From a virus: DNA of 22,595 nucleotides. Positions 6,141-15,646 of this stretch are shown piece after piece. The position numbers were made by a program, and so were the translations under genes. The notes under the pieces are model-generated. The model did no database searches. It was not told the origin of the DNA and worked only from the letters and a program-made list of their open reading frames with translations. Every line of letters begins with the position of its first letter. The stretch's first letter is position 1. Location of the stretch: IMG/VR virus record IMGVR_UViG_3300042446_003457, positions 1 to 22,595 of that record. One strand, 5' to 3'.

Positions 6141-7742
6141 ATGAATAAATATGATTTCCTCCAAAAAGCAAGAAATACGCATGGATTTAAATACTCTTAT
6201 TTAAATTTGAATGATATTATAAAATCAAATGATATAATTGATGTTGTATTTGATGATATACTATATAAGCAGCGTGTGGTAAAACATCTAATGGGTAGGT
6301 GTCCTGAGAAAAACACTCCCATTAAGACAACAGAAAATTTTTTAAAAGAAGCATATAGTATTTGGGGAGATAAATATGATTACTCATTGGTTAAATATGA
6401 AGGTGCTCATAAAAAAATAAAAATAATTTATGATGATATTGTTTTTGAACAAACTTCTTCATCACACCTTCAAGGACAATCTGTTGAATCAAATATGAAT
6501 TTAGAGTATTTTATAAAAAAATCTAAAGATAAATGGAAAGATAAGTATGATTATTCACTCGTTAAATTTAAAAATTGTAATGAGAAGGTTGAAATTATAT
6601 TCAATGGTATAGTTTATGAACAAACTCCATCGAATCACTTGATATATGCACCAGAAAGAAAAAAAGACAAAGTAGATACTCTTGAGTTCATTAGAAGGTC
6701 AAATAAAATTCATAACTCAAAGTATGATTACTCAAAAACAAATTATACTTATTCTAATGAGAAAGTTATTATTATCTGTATAGAACATGGTGAATTTCTC
6801 CAAGTTGCTAACTCACATTTAAGAGGAATGGGTTGTAAAAAATGTGGTGATAAATATAGAGACAGAATATACATACCGAAATATAGCACGGAGGAATTTA
6901 TAATGGATGCAAAATTAAAATGGGGAGATAAATATGATTATTCTTTAACTGAATACAAAAATTCAAAAACTAAAGTGAAAATACTTCATGATGGTATAGT
7001 CTATGAACAATTACCAAAATCACATTTAAAATATCCAGTAGAAGGTTTCTTAAATCAAGAAATTTTCTTAATTAAATCGAAAAGAAAATGGGGAGATAAA
7101 TATGATTATTCATTATCCAATTTTATTTCATGCAAATTTCCTATTAAAATCATTTACAATAATAAAATATATGAGCAATTACCACATAACCATTTGATAT
7201 ATGCACCTGAGTTAAGAAATTCACTAACTTTAGAAGAATTTATTGAACAATCAAATAAAATACATAATAATAAATATAATTATGAAAAATCATTTTATGT
7301 GAATAGTTTGGCAAAAATAACTATAAAGTGTCCACTACACGGACACTTTCATCAATTGCCGGGATCACATCTAAGCGGAAGTGGTTGTAGAATGTGTAGT
7401 GATTCGAAGGGTGAGAGAGAAATAAGTAAATTTCTTGAAAAATATAAAATCTCTTATATAAGAGAGCATATTTTTCCAGAATGTCGTAATAAATCTTACC
7501 TTAAGTTCGATTTTTATATCGAAAGTTTACGAACCTGTATAGAATTTGATGGTATTCAACACTTTCAACCAATTTCTTTTTTTGGTGGAGTTGAAGCTTT
7601 TGAAAAATATAAAATAAATGATGAAATAAAAAATAATTATTGTGAGGAAAATTTTATTAATCTAATTAGAATTAAATATGATCAAGATAATATTATTTGG
7701 GAATTGCTTTGGAATAATTTGAAATCATTTATAAATATCTGA
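6141..7742 (+). CDS. repeat-containing Vsr-like homing endonuclease
   Basis: 533 residues. Most of the protein is six or more copies of a repeat of about 55-70 residues, with the core W(G/K)DKYDYSL, a KVKI strand, YEQ and a closing HL. Two copies end in Cys pairs (GCKKCGDKY; GSGCRMCSD), suggesting zinc ribbons. These repeats resemble the DUF723-type DNA-binding repeats of phage and giant-virus endonucleases. From about residue 424 comes a nuclease-like domain: GEREISKFLEKYKI, LKFDFYI, IEFDGIQHF and a KINDEIKNNYC helix. This is the pattern of the Vsr/EDxHD class, to which the phage recA-associated enzyme I-Bth0305I belongs. It lies next to uvsX, divergently. The exact nuclease class is inferred from motifs only. 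Confidence 0.82.
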   Translation: MNKYDFLQKARNTHGFKYSYLNLNDIIKSNDIIDVVFDDILYKQRVVKHLMGRCPEKNTPIKTTENFLKEAYSIWGDKYDYSLVKYEGAHKKIKIIYDDIVFEQTSSSHLQGQSVESNMNLEYFIKKSKDKWKDKYDYSLVKFKNCNEKVEIIFNGIVYEQTPSNHLIYAPERKKDKVDTLEFIRRSNKIHNSKYDYSKTNYTYSNEKVIIICIEHGEFLQVANSHLRGMGCKKCGDKYRDRIYIPKYSTEEFIMDAKLKWGDKYDYSLTEYKNSKTKVKILHDGIVYEQLPKSHLKYPVEGFLNQEIFLIKSKRKWGDKYDYSLSNFISCKFPIKIIYNNKIYEQLPHNHLIYAPELRNSLTLEEFIEQSNKIHNNKYNYEKSFYVNSLAKITIKCPLHGHFHQLPGSHLSGSGCRMCSDSKGEREISKFLEKYKISYIREHIFPECRNKSYLKFDFYIESLRTCIEFDGIQHFQPISFFGGVEAFEKYKINDEIKNNYCEENFINLIRIKYDQDNIIWELLWNNLKSFINI

Positions 7743-7775
7743 GTTAATTTATGATAATTTAAAGAATATAAAAAT

Positions 7776-7785
7776 TTAATATATA
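7776..7785 (+). promoter_or_regulatory. TTAATATATA element of the tail-fibre gene
   Basis: Ends 19 bases before ATG 7805 (long-spacing class). Confidence 0.5.
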
Positions 7786-7804
7786 AGAAAATTAATTTAA
7801 AATT

Positions 7805-10657
7805 ATGCCATTAAATCAAGGAACATTAATTTCATCACCTATAAGGCCACTTTCGCCTGGCATGACAATTGCGACTGCTTTATCCAATGAGATCTTAGGT
7901 GGATTGCATTCAGTGCAAACTCTATCTGATAGAGATCTTATAACAACTGATAGAAGACAATTCGGAATGTTGGTTTATATTATAAATGATGATGATTTTT
8001 ATCAATTAAAACAAATAAGTTCACCTGATATTTCGGATAACTTAAACTGGGATATTATAAATATATCTGGTGTCCCAACAACTACTGAATGGTTAGATTC
8101 GGTTATATCTATAAGTGGAACACCTCCAGGATCGCCTACTATTGGTGATAGATACTTAGTTAGTTCTGGATCAGGTCTTTGGTCGGGTCTTGATGATTAT
8201 ATTGTTGAGTGGGATGGTTCAAACTGGAACCCAACTATACCAACTGAAGGTACTACGATAAGAGTTGATGATGATACTGATGCTATATTTTCATTTATAC
8301 AAGGAGTATGGACGAAATATGAGTTTGTAAAAGAGCCTTGGACTCTTAGATATGATGTGCCTTTAGGACTTACTCTAAGTGTAAGTACTGGTTCTCAGTA
8401 TCTTATCTATGGTGATCTTAATGTTGATGGTGGAATTGATTCTTGGGGAAATATAACTATTTTGAATGGTCAATTAACAGGATCTGGTTCGGTTGCTACT
8501 TTCAGTTTTGGAACTTTGCAACAGATTGAATTATTAACAGAGATAATTGGAGCAACTGGAATAACAATATCAACTGGTGGTTTAGGAGAAAGAATTATAT
8601 CAGCAAATTTGATTGCTGGAACTGGAATATCTTTTTCATATGGTCCTGGAACTGAAATAGAGATAAATAGTGTTTTCCCTACTTTACCTGAGGGAAGACC
8701 AAAATACATAATTGAGTCAGTTGAAACAATTACTGTGCCGGATAATGAGTTATATTACATATATGGTGATTTAGAGGTTCGTGGAACTTTGGATATTGGA
8801 ACTGCTGGTAAAGTTGTTGTAACGAATGGTGCTTTGATTGCTGCGTCTGGTTCAACAATAAATAATGTTGGCAATATTGAGATATATGATTTATTGACAG
8901 TTGCAGATGATAATACAAAAATAGATATATCTGAGATAAAGTATGGTAAAGAAGGTAGAATTCTTTTTGAGAGTGAGTTAAAGTATATTCCGATTCTTGG
9001 TGCTACTGCGAGAGTTGTAACTGAATCAGATGATTTAGTTTATTCTACATCAAGTTCTTATCCTTCATCTACATCATCTACTACTTTTGACAGATATTTA
9101 GGCATATCGGTTGCGGATCCTTTGAAGAAATTACATATAAATGGATCTGGTATATTGATTGATGGAATTGAATCAGAGCAAGATTTGTCATTAGGTGATC
9201 CTAATTGGGCAAGATTTGTTATTGATAGTGGAATTTCGGATACACATACTTTAATGGATCTAAGAAATGATGAGGGGCGTGTTCTTTATGTAAATGGTGA
9301 TATAGATGGTGGATTTAGATTTCCATCAGTATCAATTGGTAAGACACCATCAAATACATTATTTAATGTTTCGGATTATTATGGAAATGATTATTTCAGT
9401 ATAGGAATGACTGGAATGCCAAAAGTTGGAATATTAGAAAATGATAATTCAATTGATAAAGTTGTTGTGTGGGATGATTCAACAAATATATTAAGGTATA
9501 GGGATAATGTAGCGTTAAATGAAACAACACTGAGAAGAAATTGGGCGCAAACCACATCATATACTTTGATAGCGGGAGAAACATCATCAACGGTCTATTT
9601 TTTTGGCAACAATTCGTTTGCAACACCAACAGGGGATATTGTTGTTACTCTTGATCCTAATCTATCTGTAAGTGGGATAAATAGAGACTTTGAATTCATT
9701 TTATCAGACACGCTTAGAGTACATACATCAGGAACTTGGTCTGTTTCCTATGGGACAAGGTTATTGGAGTATGGTCCTGGTAGAATTCCTCCTCAAAAAT
9801 TAAGTTTTAGATGGAGTGATAATTTTAATAATTATCTTGTTACAAGAGAGATATTAAATAGATTAGAGGATGATTTTATAACAACTTCAACATCACTCGG
9901 ACATGATTTTGTTGATACAAAAAGATATATGAAGCAAGGTAATGATTTCTCAGTGAGTTCTATAAGTTCTCCAGGTGTCGGTGGATCTTCTGTGTTTCCA
10001 AGTGGATCTGTAATATTTGTGGAAGATGCTTTTATAATGACAGAAAACGCAATATCAACAACTGGGACATCTTTTATTTCAGTTGGATTAAGTACTGTGC
10101 AATCGTCTTCTTCTGGTGGATCTCTTTCAGGAACATCACCAATATCAATAACACCGTCTTTATCTGAATTTGGTTTATCAGATTCTAGAGAAGTTATAAT
10201 ACCCTATACAAATGTTACTGAAATAAATTCTTCTAAAATAATTAAAAGCCGTTCTAGAGTTGGTACAATAAGATTATCGGAACCATCTATGTTGACAATT
10301 GGATTAAGTGGAAATACAGTTAATGGAGGCATAGTCACAGTATATGTTCCTTATATTGTAGATAATGTAACAAATTTTGGAACATTCTCACAGATACATG
10401 AAAGATCAACATTAACAAGAAATAATATAATAAAATCAGGTGTAGTTAATGGAGCTTCCTTTTCCAGTGGAACTTTTTCTGTTATTTTTACAAGCCCTTA
10501 TCCAAATAATAGCTATTCAATAAACATTTCAGGCGAAGACGCTTTGTCATGGAGTGTAGATTCTAAAGCAAATACACAATTTGTTATAAATTCTAACACT
10601 ATGTCTTCTTTTACAGGAGAAGTATATTGGCAAACAATAACATATGGCGAATTATAA
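7805..10657 (+). CDS. tail-fibre-like virion protein with DUF2793-like region
   Basis: 950 residues with no signal peptide or membrane segment. The N-terminus (PLNQGTLISSPIRPLSPGMT, then DRRQFGMLVYII) is like virion-attached fibre starts. Residues about 100-180 (PPGSPTIGDRYLVSSGSGLW, then YIVEWDGSNWN) resemble DUF2793, a small domain common in phage tail proteins. The middle is Gly/Ser/Thr/Ile-rich beta repeat, including GDLNVDGGIDSWG and GDLEVRGTLDIGTAG, typical of fibrous beta-helical shafts. A segment HINGSGILIDG looks like the structural part seen before fibre tips. The last 200 residues (from about 750) form a probable beta-sandwich receptor-binding tip. It lacks an S74 domain. The likely role is host recognition. 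The gene's 3' end overlaps the convergent gene at 10652 by six bases. Confidence 0.8.
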   Translation: MPLNQGTLISSPIRPLSPGMTIATALSNEILGGLHSVQTLSDRDLITTDRRQFGMLVYIINDDDFYQLKQISSPDISDNLNWDIINISGVPTTTEWLDSVISISGTPPGSPTIGDRYLVSSGSGLWSGLDDYIVEWDGSNWNPTIPTEGTTIRVDDDTDAIFSFIQGVWTKYEFVKEPWTLRYDVPLGLTLSVSTGSQYLIYGDLNVDGGIDSWGNITILNGQLTGSGSVATFSFGTLQQIELLTEIIGATGITISTGGLGERIISANLIAGTGISFSYGPGTEIEINSVFPTLPEGRPKYIIESVETITVPDNELYYIYGDLEVRGTLDIGTAGKVVVTNGALIAASGSTINNVGNIEIYDLLTVADDNTKIDISEIKYGKEGRILFESELKYIPILGATARVVTESDDLVYSTSSSYPSSTSSTTFDRYLGISVADPLKKLHINGSGILIDGIESEQDLSLGDPNWARFVIDSGISDTHTLMDLRNDEGRVLYVNGDIDGGFRFPSVSIGKTPSNTLFNVSDYYGNDYFSIGMTGMPKVGILENDNSIDKVVVWDDSTNILRYRDNVALNETTLRRNWAQTTSYTLIAGETSSTVYFFGNNSFATPTGDIVVTLDPNLSVSGINRDFEFILSDTLRVHTSGTWSVSYGTRLLEYGPGRIPPQKLSFRWSDNFNNYLVTREILNRLEDDFITTSTSLGHDFVDTKRYMKQGNDFSVSSISSPGVGGSSVFPSGSVIFVEDAFIMTENAISTTGTSFISVGLSTVQSSSSGGSLSGTSPISITPSLSEFGLSDSREVIIPYTNVTEINSSKIIKSRSRVGTIRLSEPSMLTIGLSGNTVNGGIVTVYVPYIVDNVTNFGTFSQIHERSTLTRNNIIKSGVVNGASFSSGTFSVIFTSPYPNNSYSINISGEDALSWSVDSKANTQFVINSNTMSSFTGEVYWQTITYGEL

Positions 10658-10915
10658 AAATGAAATAACTCTATTTAAATTCTCTAAATTAAATCCGTGA
10701 AGAGGTTCTCCTCCTATTTTCAAATATTCCTGATAGATTGAGTTATAATCATCGTGGGTGTATATTTCACCAGTTAGATCAGAATATATGACTGATGTAT
10801 CATTTGAACTTATGGTTTTGTTTTTAACTTGAGTATCCCCATAATTTGGACCAAATGATCCAACAAATTCTGTTCCTGAAATTGATTCATTGAATTCCTT
10901 AAATCTTTTAATCAT
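10652..10915 (-). CDS. small unknown protein with N-terminal tag MIKRFKEFNES
   Basis: 87 residues if started at ATG 10915. The frame is open 10 codons further up, but ATG 10915 is chosen because it gives the tag MIKRFKEFNES at the exact N-terminus and overlaps the upstream stop by a few bases (stop at 10908-10910), a normal coupled arrangement. The body (residues 12-87) is not recognised. It contains a Gly/Asn/Thr-rich loop region and a C-terminal helix LENLNRVISFL. The pair 11366/10915 forms a two-gene minus-strand unit inserted between the large plus-strand virion genes. Confidence 0.72.
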   Translation of the reverse strand: MIKRFKEFNESISGTEFVGSFGPNYGDTQVKNKTISSNDTSVIYSDLTGEIYTHDDYNSIYQEYLKIGGEPLHGFNLENLNRVISFL

Positions 10916-11366
10916 TCTTAACTGGTATTTTTTCAAAGAATTCATCTGATGTTTCTAGTGAGTAATTGTCTTTATCAAAGTTATAATTTATCTCATAAAA
11001 GAAATTATCTTTTAGTTCTAATTTTTCACCACCGGAAACTTCTATTATGATCTTTTCGTTTTCATAATTCTTTTCAATCTTCTTTATGGGAAGTCCAATT
11101 GTGCCATTTCTATCAGAAATGTTGCATATTATTTTTTTATTTCTTTCTAAAAGTGTTATAATTTGATTGAATGTTGAATTTGCTGTAAGCATCTTTACAT
11201 CTTTAAATTCATCATCTATGATGTTATCATAGTTGTCGAGAAAATTCTGCTCACGACTAGTTATTGATACACCTTTGTTCATCTTATCAAGTATTGAATT
11301 AAGTTTAGAATCTTTGAAATAAGATTCTTTCAAACTGAAATAGGAAAGGAATTTTTTAAAGTTCAT
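10908..11366 (-). CDS. unknown protein with tag-like N-terminus
   Basis: 152 residues from ATG 11366 (MNFKKFLSYFSLKESYF), or 159 from ATG 11387. The inner start is preferred because it puts the basic-aromatic tag (FKKFLSYF, then KES) at the N-terminus and because the TTAATATATA element ends only 4 bases before ATG 11387, leaving no leader for it. The body is charged and mixed alpha/beta, with strands around KIICNISDRNGTIGLPIKKI and IIIEVSGGEKLELKDNFF that suggest a small beta-barrel. No family is recognised. It overlaps the next gene by 8 bases. Confidence 0.7.
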   Translation of the reverse strand: MNFKKFLSYFSLKESYFKDSKLNSILDKMNKGVSITSREQNFLDNYDNIIDDEFKDVKMLTANSTFNQIITLLERNKKIICNISDRNGTIGLPIKKIEKNYENEKIIIEVSGGEKLELKDNFFYEINYNFDKDNYSLETSDEFFEKIPVKND

Positions 11367-11391
11367 GACATTGACTTGTTTTTTCATATAG

Positions 11392-11401
11392 TATATATTA
11401 A
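11392..11401 (-). promoter_or_regulatory. TTAATATATA element of the 11366/10915 pair
   Basis: CTTTAATATATA on the minus strand, 4 bases before ATG 11387 and 25 before ATG 11366. The second distance matches the long-spacing class and supports the inner start. Confidence 0.5.
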
Positions 11402-11414
11402 AGAATAGAATATA

Positions 11415-11427
11415 TTTTATATATACT
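11415..11427 (+). promoter_or_regulatory. TTTTATATATA variant element of the tape-measure-like gene
   Basis: TTTTATATATACTTTATAAA lies 20 or so bases before ATG 11447. It also contains TATAAATA (near 11430), identical to the T4 late promoter core. Confidence 0.5.
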
Positions 11428-11446
11428 TTATAAATAAAAGTTAGAT

Positions 11447-14400
11447 ATGGACCAAAAGCTACTTGATGCTCTTAATAATATTTCTATTGCACTTGAACAG
11501 TTAAGTGAATCTCTTGATAAATCAAAATCGCCTGTAAAATCTGATGTAGGAAACTCATTACAATCAGGGGATTTTTCAAAACAATTAGTAGAGATAAATG
11601 AAGGAATAAAATCTATAAAAGAAGATACTAAAAAGATTTTAGATAATCAAGAAACTATAATAAAATTACAAAAACAACAAACATCCGGCGAAAGTAAGGT
11701 TTTTGAAGAAGCTGGTGGTGGTAAGACCAAACAAATGATAAAAGATGGGGTTGCTGTCATTGGATTGATTGCAGGTGCTATTTTAGCGATTGGGTTGGCT
11801 TTTAAACTTATTGGAAGTGTCGATTTTCTTTCTGTACTTGCAATTGCATTTGCTCTACCGCTAATGGCAGAGGCTTTTGCAAGAATTTCAAAAGTAGAGG
11901 GAATTGATGCAGGTAAAATTGTTGGCGCGACTGTTGCTCTTGTGGCGATGTCTTTTGCTATAATGGTGTCATCAAGAATACTTGCTGGTGTTGTTCCAGT
12001 AGGTCTTTTTCAACTTATAACTGTTGTATTTATTGCTGCTGCATTTGGCGCAGCCGCAGTTGGTCTTGGATTTTTATTAAATGCTCTTGGAAAAATTGAT
12101 CCTGCTGTTGCTATACAAGGTTCATTCTTACTTCCTATTGTTCTTATAGCAACATCCATCGCCATCGTCGCGTCATCAGTTATTTTACAAGCAGTTGTTC
12201 CAATAGGATTATTCCAAGCACTAACCGCCATTCTGATAGCAGCTGCTTTTGGAGTTATGGCTTATGGAATAGGGAAATTGATAGAATCTTTTAAAGGAAT
12301 TGATCCTGCAACTGCGGCGATAGCTGCTGCAGCTATCCCAATAGTTCTTATTGCATTATCACTAGCCATCGTAGGAGCTTCTTGGTATTTTCAAGCGATT
12401 GTTCCGATAGGATTATTTCAGGCACTAACAGCAATTCTTATATCTGCAACATTCGTAGTTCTTTCTTATGCTGTAAAACCCTTATTATCTGGTATAAAGG
12501 ATGTAAATTATGTGGATATTGAAAAAGGAACTATTGTTATACTCGCACTTACCGCTGCAGTTACTCTCGCTTCTTGGATTTTGATGGGTATGGCACCAGT
12601 TGAAATTTCAAGTATTTTTAAATTTCTTTTATTATCTGCATCAATATCACTTTCTGTTGTAGTACTAGCTTTGGCTGTAAAAGCGGTGAATAAGATGGGT
12701 GATGTAAATGAGTTCATAAAGGGTGGTAAATCAATATTAATTTTAGCATCAACAATAATGTTAGCTTCATTGATTTTATCTTTAGGTAGTTATGAAAAGT
12801 TTCCTGATTTAATGTGGGGAATGTCCACTGGACTATCTATACTTGCGTTTGGACTTTTGAGTTTTTCTATGAGTAAACTTGGAAGTCCTGGTGATTTCAT
12901 AAAAGGTGGAATTTCTATTGCAGTTATTGCAACCGTTATTATGTTAACATCTAGAATTCTATCATTAGGTGATTATTCTACTTATCCTAATCTTTCGTGG
13001 GCTTTAGGAGTTGGACTTTCTTTAGTTGGATTTGGAATGGCAGCACTTGTACTTGGTTTAATAGTATCAACTGGTGCTGGTGCGGTAGTTTTAGCAGCTG
13101 GTGCTTTAGCAATTGTGGGAATCGCTGGAACAATAGTTGCAGTAGATAAGATATTATCAGGTGGTGATTATACTAAGTATCCTGGTTTAGATTGGGCTAA
13201 AGGAGTTGGAACATCTTTGATTCTTTTTGGAGCAGCAGTTGTTTTACTTGGTGTTGTGAATTCAGTAGGAGGTATAGCAAGTACATTTAGTCTTGGATTA
13301 GTAGAGAATCCAATTGATGCTGGTATAGAAGCCGTACTGTCAATAGCTATGGCTATACCAATTGTTGATAAGATGATATCAAGTGGTGATTACACAAAGT
13401 ATCCTGGTTTAGAATGGTCATCTGGAGTTGGCATGAGTTTAATTGCTTTTTCCATGGGCATTATGGTTATCGGTGGAATAGATTCTGATGATTTAGAATC
13501 AGGAATATCTTCTATCAAAGGAATTGCTCAAACTATATCAGATATTTCATTCACATTGGCAACCGGAGATTATAAAGGTGGTCCGACAAAAGAATGGTCA
13601 TCTGGCGTTGGCATGAGTTTAATTGCTTTTTCCATGGGTATTATGGTTATCGGTGGAATTGATTCTGGTACTTTGGAAGTAGGTATATCTTCTATCAAAG
13701 GAATTGCTCAAACTATATCAGACATTTCATTCACATTAGCAACAGGAGATTATAAAGGCGGTCCGACAAAAGAATGGTCATCTGGAATATCATTGGCATT
13801 GGGAGCATTTCTTCCAGTTTATGGCATGTTAATGGCGAATAAAATATTATTCGGTGGTGTTGGACCTAAAGAATTTTCAGATGCAATAAGTACTATCACA
13901 GATGGTATAATAACTTCCGGTCAGAAATTTGCAGGTGTTGGTGATATCTGGAGTGGAGGTCCGACAGAATCTTGGGTGAGAGGAGTTGGTGGTGCTTTAA
14001 GTGCATTTACTCCTGTTTTTGAGGTACTCGCAAAAAGTTCTGGAATATTTAGTTCTGGACCATCCGTGGGTGATATGAAAGGTGCTATACTTATGATAAC
14101 AGAAGGTCTTATAGAATCTGCCAATATTTTCTCAAAATCAAATGCTAGCTTTTTAAATCCACCACCAGAAGAATGGGTAAGAGGGGTTTCAGGATCGATA
14201 CAAGCTTTTGTTCCAGTTTTTGAATTACTTTCGGGTAAGTCTATAAGTCCTAGAAAAATAAAGAGCACTTTAAAATCAATTGGTGAATCCATAAATGAGA
14301 TATCATTAGAAATATCGAAAGGGGATTATACTAAATATCCAAAACCAGAATGGATTGATGGAACTATTTATGCGCTTCAGAAATTTCAAGATATAATTTC

Positions 14401-15163
14401 ATTACTTAATTTCAGTGGATTGGGTTCTGGTGGAATAATGGGGAGTATTTCATCTTTTTTCGGTGGAAAAACTCCATTAGAACAAGCTGTCTCAAATATA
14501 ACAATGTTGGCAATTGCCTTTGATAAATTAGGATCTACTATGAATAAATTTTCTAATTCTATTCAAGGATTGGATGTTGAGAAACTTTCATTGGTAAAGG
14601 GAATGTCGAGTAATATGATTATGCTATCACTTATGGATCCTGATATGTTGGAAGATGTTCTTACCAGGATAGAAGAAAAGGGTGGTGTATTTGCTGAATT
14701 AATAAAGGATTTTGAAGATCAGAAAAAATCAACAAGTGAAAAAAGTACAGTAAAAACATCTGGTGGAACTTCTAAATCTGATCCTAATATAGTTGAGCTG
14801 CAGAAACTTGGTAAAAAAATGGATAATATGACGGGTATTTTATCAAGTATTTCAAGTGTTGTAAGTGGTGATCTTAGGAATTATTTAATGGACAACTCAA
14901 CAAATGAAAGGAATATACAAGTATCTTCTTCTGATAGAAGACTTAAAAACATTATAAGAAAAATAGGAACTTCTCCTCTTGGAATAAACATATATGAGTT
15001 CACATACAAATTCAATTCACATCAGATTTATGTGGGTGTTATTGCACAAGAACTTATAGGAACAGAATTTGAATCAGCTCTTGTGGATGATAAAAATGGA
15101 TATTATGCAGTAGATTATTCAAAGATAGATGTTAAATTTTCAAAATTAAACAAATTGGAATAA
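11447..15163 (+). CDS. tape-measure-like membrane-repeat protein with C-terminal S74 chaperone domain
   Basis: 1238 residues. Residues 1-80 are coiled coil (ALNNISIALEQLSESLDKSK and onward). From about 98 to 620 come many strongly hydrophobic segments in tandem units, such as VPIGLFQALTAILIAAAFG (near-identical copies) and units ending LGDYSTYPNLSWALGVG. From about 650 to 790 are two almost identical 60-residue units containing TGDYKGGPTKEWSSGVGMSL, repeated at DNA level. More diverged copies follow to about 960. The C-terminus (from about 1154) has SSDRRLKNIIRKIG, YVGVIAQEL and YYAVDYSKIDVKF, the S74 intramolecular chaperone with the Ser/Lys pair of its self-cleaving site (about S1162, K1167). 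Length, hydrophobicity and position after a fibre gene suit a tape measure or a host-membrane-penetrating tail protein; S74 on such a protein is unusual. Confidence 0.75.
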   Translation: MDQKLLDALNNISIALEQLSESLDKSKSPVKSDVGNSLQSGDFSKQLVEINEGIKSIKEDTKKILDNQETIIKLQKQQTSGESKVFEEAGGGKTKQMIKDGVAVIGLIAGAILAIGLAFKLIGSVDFLSVLAIAFALPLMAEAFARISKVEGIDAGKIVGATVALVAMSFAIMVSSRILAGVVPVGLFQLITVVFIAAAFGAAAVGLGFLLNALGKIDPAVAIQGSFLLPIVLIATSIAIVASSVILQAVVPIGLFQALTAILIAAAFGVMAYGIGKLIESFKGIDPATAAIAAAAIPIVLIALSLAIVGASWYFQAIVPIGLFQALTAILISATFVVLSYAVKPLLSGIKDVNYVDIEKGTIVILALTAAVTLASWILMGMAPVEISSIFKFLLLSASISLSVVVLALAVKAVNKMGDVNEFIKGGKSILILASTIMLASLILSLGSYEKFPDLMWGMSTGLSILAFGLLSFSMSKLGSPGDFIKGGISIAVIATVIMLTSRILSLGDYSTYPNLSWALGVGLSLVGFGMAALVLGLIVSTGAGAVVLAAGALAIVGIAGTIVAVDKILSGGDYTKYPGLDWAKGVGTSLILFGAAVVLLGVVNSVGGIASTFSLGLVENPIDAGIEAVLSIAMAIPIVDKMISSGDYTKYPGLEWSSGVGMSLIAFSMGIMVIGGIDSDDLESGISSIKGIAQTISDISFTLATGDYKGGPTKEWSSGVGMSLIAFSMGIMVIGGIDSGTLEVGISSIKGIAQTISDISFTLATGDYKGGPTKEWSSGISLALGAFLPVYGMLMANKILFGGVGPKEFSDAISTITDGIITSGQKFAGVGDIWSGGPTESWVRGVGGALSAFTPVFEVLAKSSGIFSSGPSVGDMKGAILMITEGLIESANIFSKSNASFLNPPPEEWVRGVSGSIQAFVPVFELLSGKSISPRKIKSTLKSIGESINEISLEISKGDYTKYPKPEWIDGTIYALQKFQDIISLLNFSGLGSGGIMGSISSFFGGKTPLEQAVSNITMLAIAFDKLGSTMNKFSNSIQGLDVEKLSLVKGMSSNMIMLSLMDPDMLEDVLTRIEEKGGVFAELIKDFEDQKKSTSEKSTVKTSGGTSKSDPNIVELQKLGKKMDNMTGILSSISSVVSGDLRNYLMDNSTNERNIQVSSSDRRLKNIIRKIGTSPLGINIYEFTYKFNSHQIYVGVIAQELIGTEFESALVDDKNGYYAVDYSKIDVKFSKLNKLE
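13411..13770 (+). repeat. two tandem copies of a 180-base coding repeat
   Basis: Bases 13411-13590 and 13591-13770 are near identical. For example, GAATGGTCATCTGG recurs at exactly 180-base spacing and a third time at the end. Each copy encodes 60 residues. The DNA-level identity points to a recent duplication or gene conversion. Confidence 0.85.
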
Positions 15164-15172
15164 TTTTATATA
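15164..15172 (+). promoter_or_regulatory. TTTTATATA variant element of the gene at 15179
   Basis: It begins right after the stop of the tape-measure-like gene and ends 6 bases before ATG 15179. Confidence 0.35.
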
Positions 15173-15178
15173 CATGAT

Positions 15179-15607
15179 ATGAGCTTAATTAAAGATATTA
15201 AAAACTATTTCTTCTTTAAAAGAATAATTAAATCCAAAAGAGTTGAATTAAAGTCTAATTTCAATATTAGAATCGATAATGCGGATCGTCTATATACAGT
15301 ACTGAATGTGCCTAGTGATGAGATAGGAGAAGCTTATGATCTTAAAAAATCTGATGTTGATAAAATTTCAGAATCTTATATAAGAGAATATGTTTCTAAA
15401 TTAAGTACTTACTTAAATTCAATTGGATTATCAGAATTATATGATTTTTACGAACCTGTTAAAAAAGTTGAAAAGTATTCCTATCTTATTATAATAGGAT
15501 ATAAACAATTAGATTCTTTGGAAATCAATAAGATTATTTATAGAATACTTTTGCCAATATGCTCTTTTATTTTATTAATTTATATTATTAAATTAATATT
15601 TTTTTAA
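15179..15607 (+). CDS. unknown protein with a C-terminal membrane anchor
   Basis: 142 residues. The first 115 are soluble and charged, with a basic start (LIKDIKNYFFFKRIIKSKRV). The last 24 (RILLPICSFILLIYIIKLIF) form one membrane helix at the very C-terminus, giving a tail-anchored topology with the body in the cytoplasm. No family is recognised. It follows the tape-measure-like gene by 15 bases. Confidence 0.7.
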   Translation: MSLIKDIKNYFFFKRIIKSKRVELKSNFNIRIDNADRLYTVLNVPSDEIGEAYDLKKSDVDKISESYIREYVSKLSTYLNSIGLSELYDFYEPVKKVEKYSYLIIIGYKQLDSLEINKIIYRILLPICSFILLIYIIKLIFF

Positions 15608-15646
15608 ACAAATTAACCATTTTTACTTATAATAAAGAAAAAGAAT

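Noticed and set aside
10916-10945. Upstream start MNSLKKYQLR for the gene ending at 10652
   Set aside because: The inner ATG 10915 gives the exact tag MIKRFKEFNES and normal overlap with the upstream stop.
12010-12717. Minus-strand frames within the tape-measure-like gene (also 13921-14292)
   Set aside because: They arise from Ala/Gly/Ile-rich codons of the real gene; no independent start context.
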